DNA of 64,000 nt from Cytophagales bacterium (GTDB lineage Bacteria > Bacteroidota > Bacteroidia > Cytophagales > Cyclobacteriaceae): assembly GCA_022360015.1 (NCBI GenBank), contig JAKSDQ010000205.1:1-64000 (forward strand), written 5' to 3'. The notes beneath the pieces are model-generated. The model was not told the origin of the DNA. It searched no databases and saw nothing but the letters and a program-made list of their open reading frames with translations. Shown piece after piece: positions 42,569 through 50,078 of the stretch. The position numbers and the translations under genes were made by a program. Each line of letters opens with the position of its first letter. The stretch's first letter is position 1.

Positions 42569-43450
42569 ATGGGTAAATACTCCATTAAGGACATAGAGAA
42601 ACTTTCAGGGATAAAAGCACATACAATTCGCATTTGGGAAAAAAGACATAATGTCATAGAGCCCAAAAGAACTTTATCCAATATCCGTTATTATGATGAC
42701 TATGACCTTAAACGGGTGCTGAATATTTCTATTTTAAACAACAACGGGTTAAAAATTTCCACCATAGCCCAAATGTCAGATGAAGAATTGCATGAAAAAG
42801 TAGTGCAGTTATCCCGAGACAACAATGCTACCGAAAGCAACGTTGACAGAATGATTGTGTGTATGATAGAACTGGATGAACAGACACTTGAAAAGCTTTT
42901 TTCAGAGTTCATCATGAGGTTTGGCTTCGAGGATACTGTCATTAAAATTGTTTACCCGTTTTTGAAGAAAATTGGTGTGTTGTGGCAAACCGGAAACATC
43001 AGTCCCGCACACGAACATTTTATCAGCAATATTGTAAGACAAAAAATCATTGTGGCCATCGACGCCTTGCCTGCACCCGATGAAAACCAGGACAAATTGC
43101 TGCTTTATCTTCCCGATGGCGAATTACATGAGCTGGGATTGCTGTTTTTCCATTACATTGCCAAAAAAAATGGCCTTAAAACAATTTATTTGGGACAATC
43201 GGTTCCCTATGAGGATTTACTGGCCGTTGACAAGGCACACAATCCTGATTTTATATTTACCTCTTACACTTCCCCTATATCCCCGAAAGAGTTTAAAGAA
43301 CACATGAGTCGGCTTACCCGTGATTTCGGTGATAAAACGATCTTAATCAGTGGCTATCAGGTTACCCAAAACAAATTCACCCTTCCGGAAAAGATCATCA
43401 AAATAGAGAATACAGACGAATTTAAGCACTTCATTTTAAGCAACTGCTAA
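42569..43450 (+). CDS. CarH/LitR-like MerR-family regulator with B12-binding domain (light sensor candidate)
   Basis: 293 residues. Seen: MerR helix-turn-helix (about 1-70, YSIKDIEKLSGIKAHTIRIW); cap domain with W139, nine residues, E149-H150 (the W-x9-EH motif that packs on the adenosyl group); cobalamin domain with E185-x-H187-x-x-G190 (His ligand) and a late ILISGYQVT. Known: CarH is a tetrameric repressor with adenosylcobalamin that falls apart in light and frees carotenoid genes. Odd: the residue after the motif Trp, His132 in the Thermus protein (ligand of the light adduct), is Gln140 here. It sits upstream of an ECF sigma gene in a genome segment with carotenoid and B12 genes. Confidence 0.88.
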   Translation: MGKYSIKDIEKLSGIKAHTIRIWEKRHNVIEPKRTLSNIRYYDDYDLKRVLNISILNNNGLKISTIAQMSDEELHEKVVQLSRDNNATESNVDRMIVCMIELDEQTLEKLFSEFIMRFGFEDTVIKIVYPFLKKIGVLWQTGNISPAHEHFISNIVRQKIIVAIDALPAPDENQDKLLLYLPDGELHELGLLFFHYIAKKNGLKTIYLGQSVPYEDLLAVDKAHNPDFIFTSYTSPISPKEFKEHMSRLTRDFGDKTILISGYQVTQNKFTLPEKIIKIENTDEFKHFILSNC

Positions 43451-43514
43451 ATTTTCTGATAATCGCCAATCCTTATCGAAAATTTCAAATACGCATCAGT
43501 ACCAGAAGTAAATT

Positions 43515-43546
43515 TTGTTTAATTAAATAGAAAAAAAATTAAACAG
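43515..43546. promoter_or_regulatory. Inverted repeat O1 (10-12-10) upstream of the ECF sigma gene
   Basis: TTGTTTAATT, 12 bases, AATTAAACAG: 9 of 10 arm positions complementary. Same design as the repeat at 43622-43653, 107 bases downstream. Likely binding site for the CarH-like repressor. Confidence 0.6.
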
Positions 43547-43621
43547 TTCATTCTTTAAATATTACAGTTGAGGCGACTTAATGGGTAATTAAGTCTTATT
43601 TTCCTCATTTTATATATTTAC

Positions 43622-43653
43622 TTGTTTAATGTTTTATTATATTAATTAAACAA
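43622..43653. promoter_or_regulatory. Inverted repeat O2 (10-12-10) immediately upstream of the ECF sigma gene
   Basis: TTGTTTAATG, 12 bases, AATTAAACAA: 9 of 10 complementary and the same spacing as O1. Its right arm ends 47 bases before the ATG and coincides with the TAAACA element shared with crtD and crtA; TAAAC, 16 bases, CGTTG could be an ECF promoter overlapped by the operator. Confidence 0.6.
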
Positions 43654-43700
43654 TTTGTTGTAACATACGTTGAAGTAAGAGAAAGCAAAATAAAATAAGC

Positions 43701-44201
43701 ATGACAGCTTTAGAGTTTAATCACAGAATAATAGGATTACAACCGACACTAAAACTTTACACCAGAAGGTTCACGGTTGATAAAGAAGAGTCCGAAGACT
43801 TGTTGCAAGATACCATCCTGAAAGCTTTAAGTAATAAAGAGAAATTTACGCAAAATACCAATTTCAAAGCCTGGCTTTACACCATTATGAAAAATACTTT
43901 CATTAATAAATACAGGAAGGACTCAAAAACCAAAACGCAACTCGACAACACAAAAGACTTGTATTACCTCAACGTTGCGGACACACATACTTTCAGTTCA
44001 CCGGGTTCAGGCATGGAGTATAAGGAAATAATGGCACTGATGAATGAATTGAAAGATATTTATCTGATTCCCTTTAAAATGTATTTTGACGGTTATAAGT
44101 ATCATGAGATTTCTGAAGAAATGAATATTCCTCTCGGCACCGTCAAAACAAGAATCTTTTATGCCAGGCAATATTTAAAAGACAGAATGAAGTCAGCATA
44201 A
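43701..44201 (+). CDS. ECF RNA polymerase sigma factor (carotenoid/light-response type)
   Basis: 166 residues. Seen: sigma region 2 (about 8-75: LKLYTRRFTVDKEESEDLLQ, then FKAWLYTIMKNTFINKYRKD) and region 4 (about 105-162: LKDIYLIPFKMYFDGYKYHE, then MNIPLGTVKTRIFYARQYLK). No FecR partner. Its stop overlaps the next start (TAATG). Upstream carry two matching inverted repeats. Known: in Bacteroidota an ECF sigma gene next to a MerR/B12 regulator often leads carotenoid operons; here crtI/crtB are not adjacent. Confidence 0.93.
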   Translation: MTALEFNHRIIGLQPTLKLYTRRFTVDKEESEDLLQDTILKALSNKEKFTQNTNFKAWLYTIMKNTFINKYRKDSKTKTQLDNTKDLYYLNVADTHTFSSPGSGMEYKEIMALMNELKDIYLIPFKMYFDGYKYHEISEEMNIPLGTVKTRIFYARQYLKDRMKSA

Positions 44202-44686
44202 TGAAAATATATAACTTAAAAAGGGTCCAGGAGTTACCTATCGGTTTGGAAGAAGCGTGGGATTTCTTCTCATCTCCCGGCAATCTGAAAAAAATCACAC
44301 CAGCAAAAATGGGGTTCGACATTATTTCCGAAGGGAGCGACGAACCGATGTATCCTGGTATGATCATCAGATATATAGTAAGACCAACCTTGAATTTTCC
44401 TATTCACTGGGTCACGGAAATTACACATGTCGGCAGGCCCTATTATTTTGTTGACGAACAAAGGTTTGGTCCATACGCCTTCTGGCACCACCAGCATAAA
44501 TTTAAGCCTACAGATAACGGGGTTCTTATGGAAGATGAGGTTAACTATGCATTGCCGCTGGGCATTCTCGGTAAAATTGCACACTGGGCGTTCGTTAAAA
44601 AGCAGCTTAATGAAATTTTTGACCACCGCTATGAGACGTTGGCCAATTATTTTCAATCCACCACTTCCAGAGGTATTCTGGTGTAA
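44201..44686 (+). CDS. SRPBCC-family protein (START/Bet v1-like fold)
   Basis: 161 residues. Seen: RVQELPIGLEEAWDFFSSPG (about 6-25), NLKKITPAKMGFDIISEG, MEDEVNYALPLGILGKIAHW (about 111-130), and a late FVKKQLNEIFDHRYETLANY. This matches SRPBCC members that carry old names such as cell-division inhibitor. Known: the fold has a hydrophobic pocket; the family commonly sits in light-regulated carotenoid/photolyase clusters in Bacteroidota. Translationally coupled to the sigma gene; it probably binds a lipid or terpenoid. Confidence 0.85.
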   Translation: MKIYNLKRVQELPIGLEEAWDFFSSPGNLKKITPAKMGFDIISEGSDEPMYPGMIIRYIVRPTLNFPIHWVTEITHVGRPYYFVDEQRFGPYAFWHHQHKFKPTDNGVLMEDEVNYALPLGILGKIAHWAFVKKQLNEIFDHRYETLANYFQSTTSRGILV

Positions 44687-44902
44687 CCAGCACGCAAAGC
44701 CTGAATCCTCGGTGTGTAGAAAATGGGCTGGCTATCACAAAACTACCCTAAACTAAGCCAGGCCTGACCCCTGATTTTGTCCACTTCTTAAAAAGAAACA
44801 AGCATTATAACCATTTTGTAACGCGAAATCTACAGTACACTACATCTGTTGATCCCTGGTTTTGTATATCTTCGTAACCCTCATAGAATTGAATTCTTAA
44901 CC

Positions 44903-45099
44903 TGGCACCAGCGTCCATAGGCATTACACAACGTTTTCGACAAAATTCTTGGTGTCTCTCTGTGTCTTGGTGCCTCCGTGGTGAAAAATGGTTAACCACG
45001 GAGGCACCAAGACACAAAGAGACATAGCCGTTTTCGCCTGTAAAATTAAGAATACAAGCATATGCTTAAGTTGTGCAACACCTACGGACGCTCGCGCCA
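44903..45099. mobile_element. MITE-like element, copy D (most complete)
   Basis: About 197 bases. The outer ends form an imperfect terminal inverted repeat: left AGCGTCCATAGGCATTACAC and right complement reading AGCGTCCGTAGGTGTTGCAC (both followed by AAC), with TGGC-C outside each. The centre is an almost perfect 30-plus-bp palindrome around CCTCCGTGG / CCACGGAGG. Opposite orientation to copies B and C. No coding capacity, no obvious target duplication. Confidence 0.85.
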
Positions 45100-45157
45100 T
45101 GGGACGGTTCCCAAACTTTATTGTCGGAAACAAATAATAAGCAATTGTATGCACATT

Positions 45158-45190
45158 AGTCATAGTATGACTTGGAGTCATACTATGACT
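45158..45190. repeat. Perfect palindromic repeat, copy 2
   Basis: AGTCATAGTATGACT, TGG, AGTCATACTATGACT: a perfect 15-bp hairpin with the same spacer as the copy at 6436-6468, differing at a paired position in each arm, so the stem is conserved. 59 bases from MITE copy D. Confidence 0.85.
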
Positions 45191-45369
45191 GAACATGTTA
45201 TGGCTTTAATTATTGTTGTCCGGTTCACTCCGGATAATTAACAATTCATACCAGATTAATTAATGTTTAAACGCATATGCACGTAAAAACCTCTCATTAC
45301 GGCGTTTATGCAGGGTAATTACTGACTAAAGTAAATTTTAAAACCAATAAACTTTTAAAACCAAATATT

Positions 45370-47181
45370 ATGAACAATCTGAAATTAGGCAGGAGTAATT
45401 ATAAAACCTTACTCATGCTTTGTATGGCAGCCTTTTTATTTACGTCATGCGATGATGATGACGATGGGTCCGGCGATCCCACAGTAAACCAAAACATTGT
45501 ACAGGTGGCACAAGACCGAACCGATCTTGAAACCTTTGTAACCGCCCTGACAGCCGCTGACCTCGTAAATGCATTCACCGGAACTGATGACTTTACAATT
45601 TTCGCACCATCCAATGAGGCCTTTGCCGCGCTGGGTAGTACACTCGACGATTTGTTGCTGCCGGAAAACCAGGAAGAATTGGCTAACATTTTAAGATATC
45701 ATGTAGTGGAGAATAAAAGGCTAAGTACTGCCTTATCAACTACTGAATTAAACACCTTGCTTCAATTCAGAACAGTTTCTATTACTGTTGGTAATGACGG
45801 CAGTGTTTCAGTCAATGATGCCAGTGTAACTACTCCTGATCTCGAAGCTACGAATGGTGTCATTCACATCATCGATGAAGTATTGATACCACCTGCTCCT
45901 ACCCTCGCACAGGCACTTACTATCGCCGGAGCAGACACAGGCGACGACGGATTAAGTATTTTACTCGGTATACTTTCCTCCGATGGATATGAAGATTTAT
46001 TAATCGCCGCAAGTACGGGGACAGATCCTCTCACCATTTTCGCCCCGACCAATGCAGCTTTTATCAGCTTGTTGAATACGCTGGGATTAACTTTGGCTGA
46101 GTTAACCCCTGAAGTCGTACGGGATATCATAGAATATCATGTATTACCCCAAGCTGCCCCTTCATCGGCTCTGATGGCGCAGGGTTATCCGACGTTGCTG
46201 GAAGGTGAAAGTGTTACAGTAACTTTAGATCCGATACGGATAGACGATATCGACGTAGTGCAAGCAGATATCGAAGCATCTAATGGGGTGGTTCATGTCA
46301 TTGGTGGCGTGTTATTACCATCAGAGCCAGCAGCCGTTGCCGGAACAGTGGTCGGTGTAGCCTACTTCAACAGTGAGTTTACAACCCTGGTAACAGCCTT
46401 ACGCACAGCCGAACTCATTCCAACCTTATTAATGGATGGGCCCTATACAGTATTTGCTCCGGACAATGCGGCTTTTGAAGCTGCCGGCATTACCGATGTC
46501 GGAACCCTAACGAAGGAACAATTAGATCCTATTCTTTTATATCATGTGTTAGGTGGAGAATTCCTGGCCGATGGCCTCGGCGAGACGCAGCAAACCCTGA
46601 ATACGGCCAACGTATACTTCAGCGTCAATGGTGAAAATGCTTTCATTAACGGAGCGGCCATAACAGCAACTGACATTCAGGCCTCAAATGGTGTCGTTCA
46701 TACCATTGGGCGGGCACTCACGCCCCCTCCCGGAAATCTTGTGGAACTCGCCAGTAGTCAGGGGTACAAGAGATTAGCTGATGCCCTTACCGAGGCAGGC
46801 CTGATTATGACTTTACAAGGTGATGGACCGTTCACAGTATTTGCCCCTACGGATGCCGCATTTGATGCCCTGTACGCCTCGCTGGATGGCGTCAATGGAC
46901 CTGCCGACCTGCCGGTAGAAACGCTCACAGATATATTGTTGTACCATGTCCTCGATGGCAGGATTTTCTCCTCCGGCCTATCGGATGGCCAGCAGGCGAC
47001 AACATTATCGGATGCTAATGCCCCCGATCCAACACAATTTACGATTAATATAGGTGAAAGTGTCACCATTACAGATATAGATACCAATAATGCTGATGCG
47101 ACAGTGGGACCTGTCGATAAGGTAGCCACAAACGGCGTTATTCATGAAATCGATGCAGTATTACTGCCAGTGACACTTTAA
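45370..47181 (+). CDS. Fasciclin (FAS1) lipoprotein with four tandem domains
   Basis: 603 residues. Seen: signal peptide and lipobox (AAFLFTSCDDDDDGSG, Cys about 27) with an Asp-rich spacer; four FAS1 domains (about 40-175, 178-318, 320-455, 458-602). Each has the H1 motif (DDFTIFAPSNEAFAAL, DPLTIFAPTNAAFISL, GPYTVFAPDNAAFEAA, GPFTVFAPTDAAFDAL), the central YHV motif and an H2 ending of N-G-V-x-H-x-I. Known: FAS1 proteins mediate surface adhesion or matrix contacts. It leads an operon with LytS and LytTR genes (9 bases to the next start), suggesting that the pair regulates or senses surface attachment. Confidence 0.92.
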   Translation: MNNLKLGRSNYKTLLMLCMAAFLFTSCDDDDDGSGDPTVNQNIVQVAQDRTDLETFVTALTAADLVNAFTGTDDFTIFAPSNEAFAALGSTLDDLLLPENQEELANILRYHVVENKRLSTALSTTELNTLLQFRTVSITVGNDGSVSVNDASVTTPDLEATNGVIHIIDEVLIPPAPTLAQALTIAGADTGDDGLSILLGILSSDGYEDLLIAASTGTDPLTIFAPTNAAFISLLNTLGLTLAELTPEVVRDIIEYHVLPQAAPSSALMAQGYPTLLEGESVTVTLDPIRIDDIDVVQADIEASNGVVHVIGGVLLPSEPAAVAGTVVGVAYFNSEFTTLVTALRTAELIPTLLMDGPYTVFAPDNAAFEAAGITDVGTLTKEQLDPILLYHVLGGEFLADGLGETQQTLNTANVYFSVNGENAFINGAAITATDIQASNGVVHTIGRALTPPPGNLVELASSQGYKRLADALTEAGLIMTLQGDGPFTVFAPTDAAFDALYASLDGVNGPADLPVETLTDILLYHVLDGRIFSSGLSDGQQATTLSDANAPDPTQFTINIGESVTITDIDTNNADATVGPVDKVATNGVIHEIDAVLLPVTL

Positions 47182-47190
47182 TAAAATAAA

Positions 47191-48312
47191 ATGTTTAAAT
47201 TAGACACAGTTCCCGGTACTCAGGTGCCGGGAGCATTTGTCAATCTAAAGAAAATTAAACCACTCAAAAAAAATAATATTTTTTGGGTAGGGCACAGGTA
47301 TATATATATCCTGCTCCTTTCCCTTTATTCTTACCTGAACATTCTTTTTACCGAAGGGGACAGAATTTTTGGGTTTGACCTGAATGGCTATTATCTTTTT
47401 TCTATTTTACTGGTGATTGTGATTTTTGTGTGGGAAGGAAACCGGTTGATAGCCAGATATATTCTCAACAATACGCACCTGGATTTTTTCAAAAAATTCC
47501 ATCCACTGGTGATACACTTCGGGCTAAGCCTGCTGATAGTAGCTATAGCAGCCATTACCCCGGTCATTACCATCATTTTTATTAAATCTTTGAATTTTGA
47601 CAATATCAATCTGCACACTAAACTTTCGGTGGGCTTTGCCTTCAGGATCAATTTGTTCCTGAACAGTATCAATGCTATAGTTTTTTACATGTCACAGCTA
47701 AAACAGACCCAGATAGAAGCAGAAGAATTCAAAAAGCAGAGCATAGAAGCACGTTTTGAGGCTTTGAAAAATCAGATTAATCCTCATTTCCTTTTTAACA
47801 GCTTCAATGTTTTGTCAAACCTCGTCTACAAAGACCCCGATACCTCTTCGGAGTTTATCCAGCAATTATCTAAAGTTTACCGTTATCTTTTAAAGTATAA
47901 GGAGCAGAAAGTGGTGATGGTAAAAGATGAATTGGAGTTCCTTAAATCTTATATTTATTTGCTGAGTATCCGCTTTGATGAAAATCTTTTCATCAAAAAT
48001 AACCTGCCTCCGGAGACTCACAAACTGTATATGGCACCTGCCAGTTTACAGTTGTTGATCGAAAATGCCATCAAACATAACATCGTTTCCAATAAAAAGC
48101 CCTTGATCATCGATATATTTAATGAAAACGATACTTACCTGGTCGTTAAAAACAATTTGCAACTTAAAACCATGCAAGAGTCATCTACCTCTGTCGGCCT
48201 GAAAAACATCATTAAAAGATACGAATTTATCAGTAATAAAAACGTATTGGTTGAAAAAACTGAAGACGCCTTTGTTGTGAAGCTCCCACTAATTCATATT
48301 GATATGGAATAA
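47191..48312 (+). CDS. LytS-family (His_kinase) membrane sensor histidine kinase
   Basis: 373 residues. Seen: four or so membrane helices (about 38-58, 66-88, 108-132, 150-168); the His_kinase box KNQINPHFLFNSFNVLSNLV (about 192-211, phospho-His in PHFLFN); and an ATP-binding part with LQLLIENAIKHNIVSN (about 286-301) and a shortened G-box (SVGLKNIIKRYEFI). Known: partners LytTR response regulators. A 9-bp hairpin (47211-47232) lies within the first codons, so the true start may be lower; no good later ATG before the first helix. Confidence 0.9.
   Translation: MFKLDTVPGTQVPGAFVNLKKIKPLKKNNIFWVGHRYIYILLLSLYSYLNILFTEGDRIFGFDLNGYYLFSILLVIVIFVWEGNRLIARYILNNTHLDFFKKFHPLVIHFGLSLLIVAIAAITPVITIIFIKSLNFDNINLHTKLSVGFAFRINLFLNSINAIVFYMSQLKQTQIEAEEFKKQSIEARFEALKNQINPHFLFNSFNVLSNLVYKDPDTSSEFIQQLSKVYRYLLKYKEQKVVMVKDELEFLKSYIYLLSIRFDENLFIKNNLPPETHKLYMAPASLQLLIENAIKHNIVSNKKPLIIDIFNENDTYLVVKNNLQLKTMQESSTSVGLKNIIKRYEFISNKNVLVEKTEDAFVVKLPLIHIDME
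47211..47232 (+). promoter_or_regulatory. Hairpin in the first codons of the LytS gene
   Basis: TCCCGGTAC, four-base loop, GTGCCGGGA: nine pairs including one wobble. No T-run follows, so not a classical terminator; it might damp expression of the kinase relative to the fasciclin gene or be a processing site. Confidence 0.4.
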
Positions 48313-48342
48313 TATTTTTACAGGACAATTTTCTTTTCTAAA

Positions 48343-49113
48343 ATGAAGGCAATTATCATTGAAGATGAATCACTGGCCAGGGAACGATTACGTGATTTAA
48401 TCAACAGGTACGACCGCAACATACAGATTATAGAAGAGTTTGACTCGGTGGAAGACTCCGTGGCTTATCTGCTTGAAAATGACAGTTTCGATCTGCTGTT
48501 TATGGACATCCAATTGTCTGATGGGTTAAGCTTTGAAATTTTCAACCATGTCGAAATCGTGAAACCCATCATTTTTACCACAGCCTATGAGGAATACTCC
48601 ATTCAGGCATTTAAGGTGAATAGCATCGATTACCTGCTGAAGCCAATAGACTACGAAGATTTAAAAAAGTCCCTGATCAAATACGACCGGATCATTCAGT
48701 CAAGGGATCAGTTTATCCCAAACGATTATTCGCAGATTGCAAAAATTCTGGGCATGGCCAACAAGCCATACAAAAAGCGATTTCTGGTTAAACTTGGTTC
48801 CAAAATCCAGTTTAAGGAAGCCTCTCGGATAGCTTACCTATACGCTGAAGGTAAAATCGTATACATGGTTTTAAATGATGACAACAAAAAATTCCTGATT
48901 GATCACACGCTGGAGGAACTGGAGGGCTTTCTGTTGGACCCGTCTGATTTTTTTAGGATCAACCGTAAATTCATTGTGAGAATTGATGCCATCAAAGAGT
49001 TGAAAAACCACCTTAACAACCGTTTAAAAGTATTTCTGCATGTCGATAGTGACATGGAGATGATCGTTAGCCGCGAAAAAGTGAGTAGTTTTAAGAAATG
49101 GTTAAATCAATAA
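48343..49113 (+). CDS. LytTR-family response regulator
   Basis: 256 residues. Seen: receiver domain (about 1-115) with acidic IIEDESLARERL at the start, phospho-acceptor LLFMDIQLSDG (Asp about 54), TTAYEEYSIQAF and YLLKPIDYEDL (Lys about 105). A LytTR DNA-binding domain follows (about 145-252: FLVKLGSKIQFKEASRIAYL, then DFFRINRKFIVRIDAIKEL). Partner of the LytS kinase 30 bases upstream. Confidence 0.94.
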   Translation: MKAIIIEDESLARERLRDLINRYDRNIQIIEEFDSVEDSVAYLLENDSFDLLFMDIQLSDGLSFEIFNHVEIVKPIIFTTAYEEYSIQAFKVNSIDYLLKPIDYEDLKKSLIKYDRIIQSRDQFIPNDYSQIAKILGMANKPYKKRFLVKLGSKIQFKEASRIAYLYAEGKIVYMVLNDDNKKFLIDHTLEELEGFLLDPSDFFRINRKFIVRIDAIKELKNHLNNRLKVFLHVDSDMEMIVSREKVSSFKKWLNQ

Positions 49114-49215
49114 TTTTAACAGATTTCCAGCTTCTACGGGATCTGATACACAGAAAGATTTTATATATTCAAGGTCTAATTGAATGAAGATTTTACCTTT
49201 TTGCCAAGCCTGTTT

Positions 49216-49635
49216 ATGAAAACATTTTTTTTGACCTTAATCTGCTTATCAATGTTGGCTAACATGACCTCCGCACAACAATATGGCAATGCAGACTCTT
49301 TAAAAAACGAAATTATTAAATTAAAAACCGATGTGACAGAAATTCAACTGAACCTGGGAAAGGCACACGGACAATTCAAAAAAGGCATTTTACTGGCCAC
49401 CCTGGGTTACTCAGTCACTATCGCAGGGGGTCTGATGCTGGGCAGGGAAAATGACGATCTGGGACAGGTCTTATTATATACAGGTGGTGCGGTCGGCCTG
49501 GGAGGCACCTTTGTGCTGTTGGATTCTTTTAAGTTTTTGGGGAAAGCTGCAGGAAAACACGCCAGCAAAAAAAAGAAAAAAAGGTCCGCATCAGCCTTTT
49601 CTTCCGCCAAACTATTGCCCACCGGAAACCGATAA
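49216..49635 (+). CDS. Small secreted/membrane protein of unknown function
   Basis: 139 residues from the ATG giving MKTFFLTLICLSML (another in-frame ATG-type start 36 bases upstream is less likely). Seen: signal peptide (about 1-20), a coiled-coil-like stretch (DSLKNEIIKLKTDVTEIQLN), two hydrophobic helices (about 55-75 and 80-97), and a very basic tail (HASKKKKKRSASAFSSAK). No family recognised. About 100 bases after the LytTR gene, maybe a member of that operon. Confidence 0.65.
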   Translation: MKTFFLTLICLSMLANMTSAQQYGNADSLKNEIIKLKTDVTEIQLNLGKAHGQFKKGILLATLGYSVTIAGGLMLGRENDDLGQVLLYTGGAVGLGGTFVLLDSFKFLGKAAGKHASKKKKKRSASAFSSAKLLPTGNR

Positions 49636-49748
49636 CGGATTTTATGTCAATTTTTCCGTAGGTTCGGCAAGATAACTGACAATTTGTTCCTTATCAGGCC
49701 TGGTATGGTTTTGGGTGATTTGTTGGGCAAAAACAGATTATTCCATGA

Positions 49749-49973
49749 TCAGATTTAATAAGTAACATCGACAAAAATCCGGATGGTGTTGCTTACAATA
49801 GTGAGCTTCAGTCCGGAGACATCATCGTCGGGTTCAATGGTCAGGAAATTTCCTCCATTGATCAGTTGCATCAGCTCCTTGATGAAAAAGCCATCGGGAA
49901 GCGCATACCGGTGCTGGTTCTACGGAGAGGAAAAAAGAAATATCTCAATGTAATCCCCGGTGAAATCCGGTAA
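49749..49973 (+). pseudogene. Orphan PDZ-domain tail (HtrA/serine-protease type)
   Basis: About 74 codons between an upstream TGA and a TAA, without ATG at the front. Reads NIDKNPDGVAYNSELQSGDI, then IVGFNGQEISSIDQLHQLLD and VLVLRRGKKKYLNVIPGEIR: the C-terminal strands and helix of a PDZ domain as in S1C proteases. The catalytic part is absent from the flanking sequence in any frame I read. Remnant in a 443-base gap before ald. Confidence 0.7.
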
Positions 49974-50078
49974 TTAAGGCAGGCTGAGGGGGTTGGGAAA
50001 TCTTCGGGGTTTATGCTTTTAAATCTCCTAACCCTTTCTATATTTGTGGGCATTAATGACAACAAAACAAACATAGCC

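Noticed and set aside
44903-45099. MITE-like copies considered as insertion sequences
   Set aside because: Each copy is under 200 bases and has no transposase frame.
47391-47672. 93-codon frame antisense to the LytS membrane region
   Set aside because: Shadow of the kinase gene.
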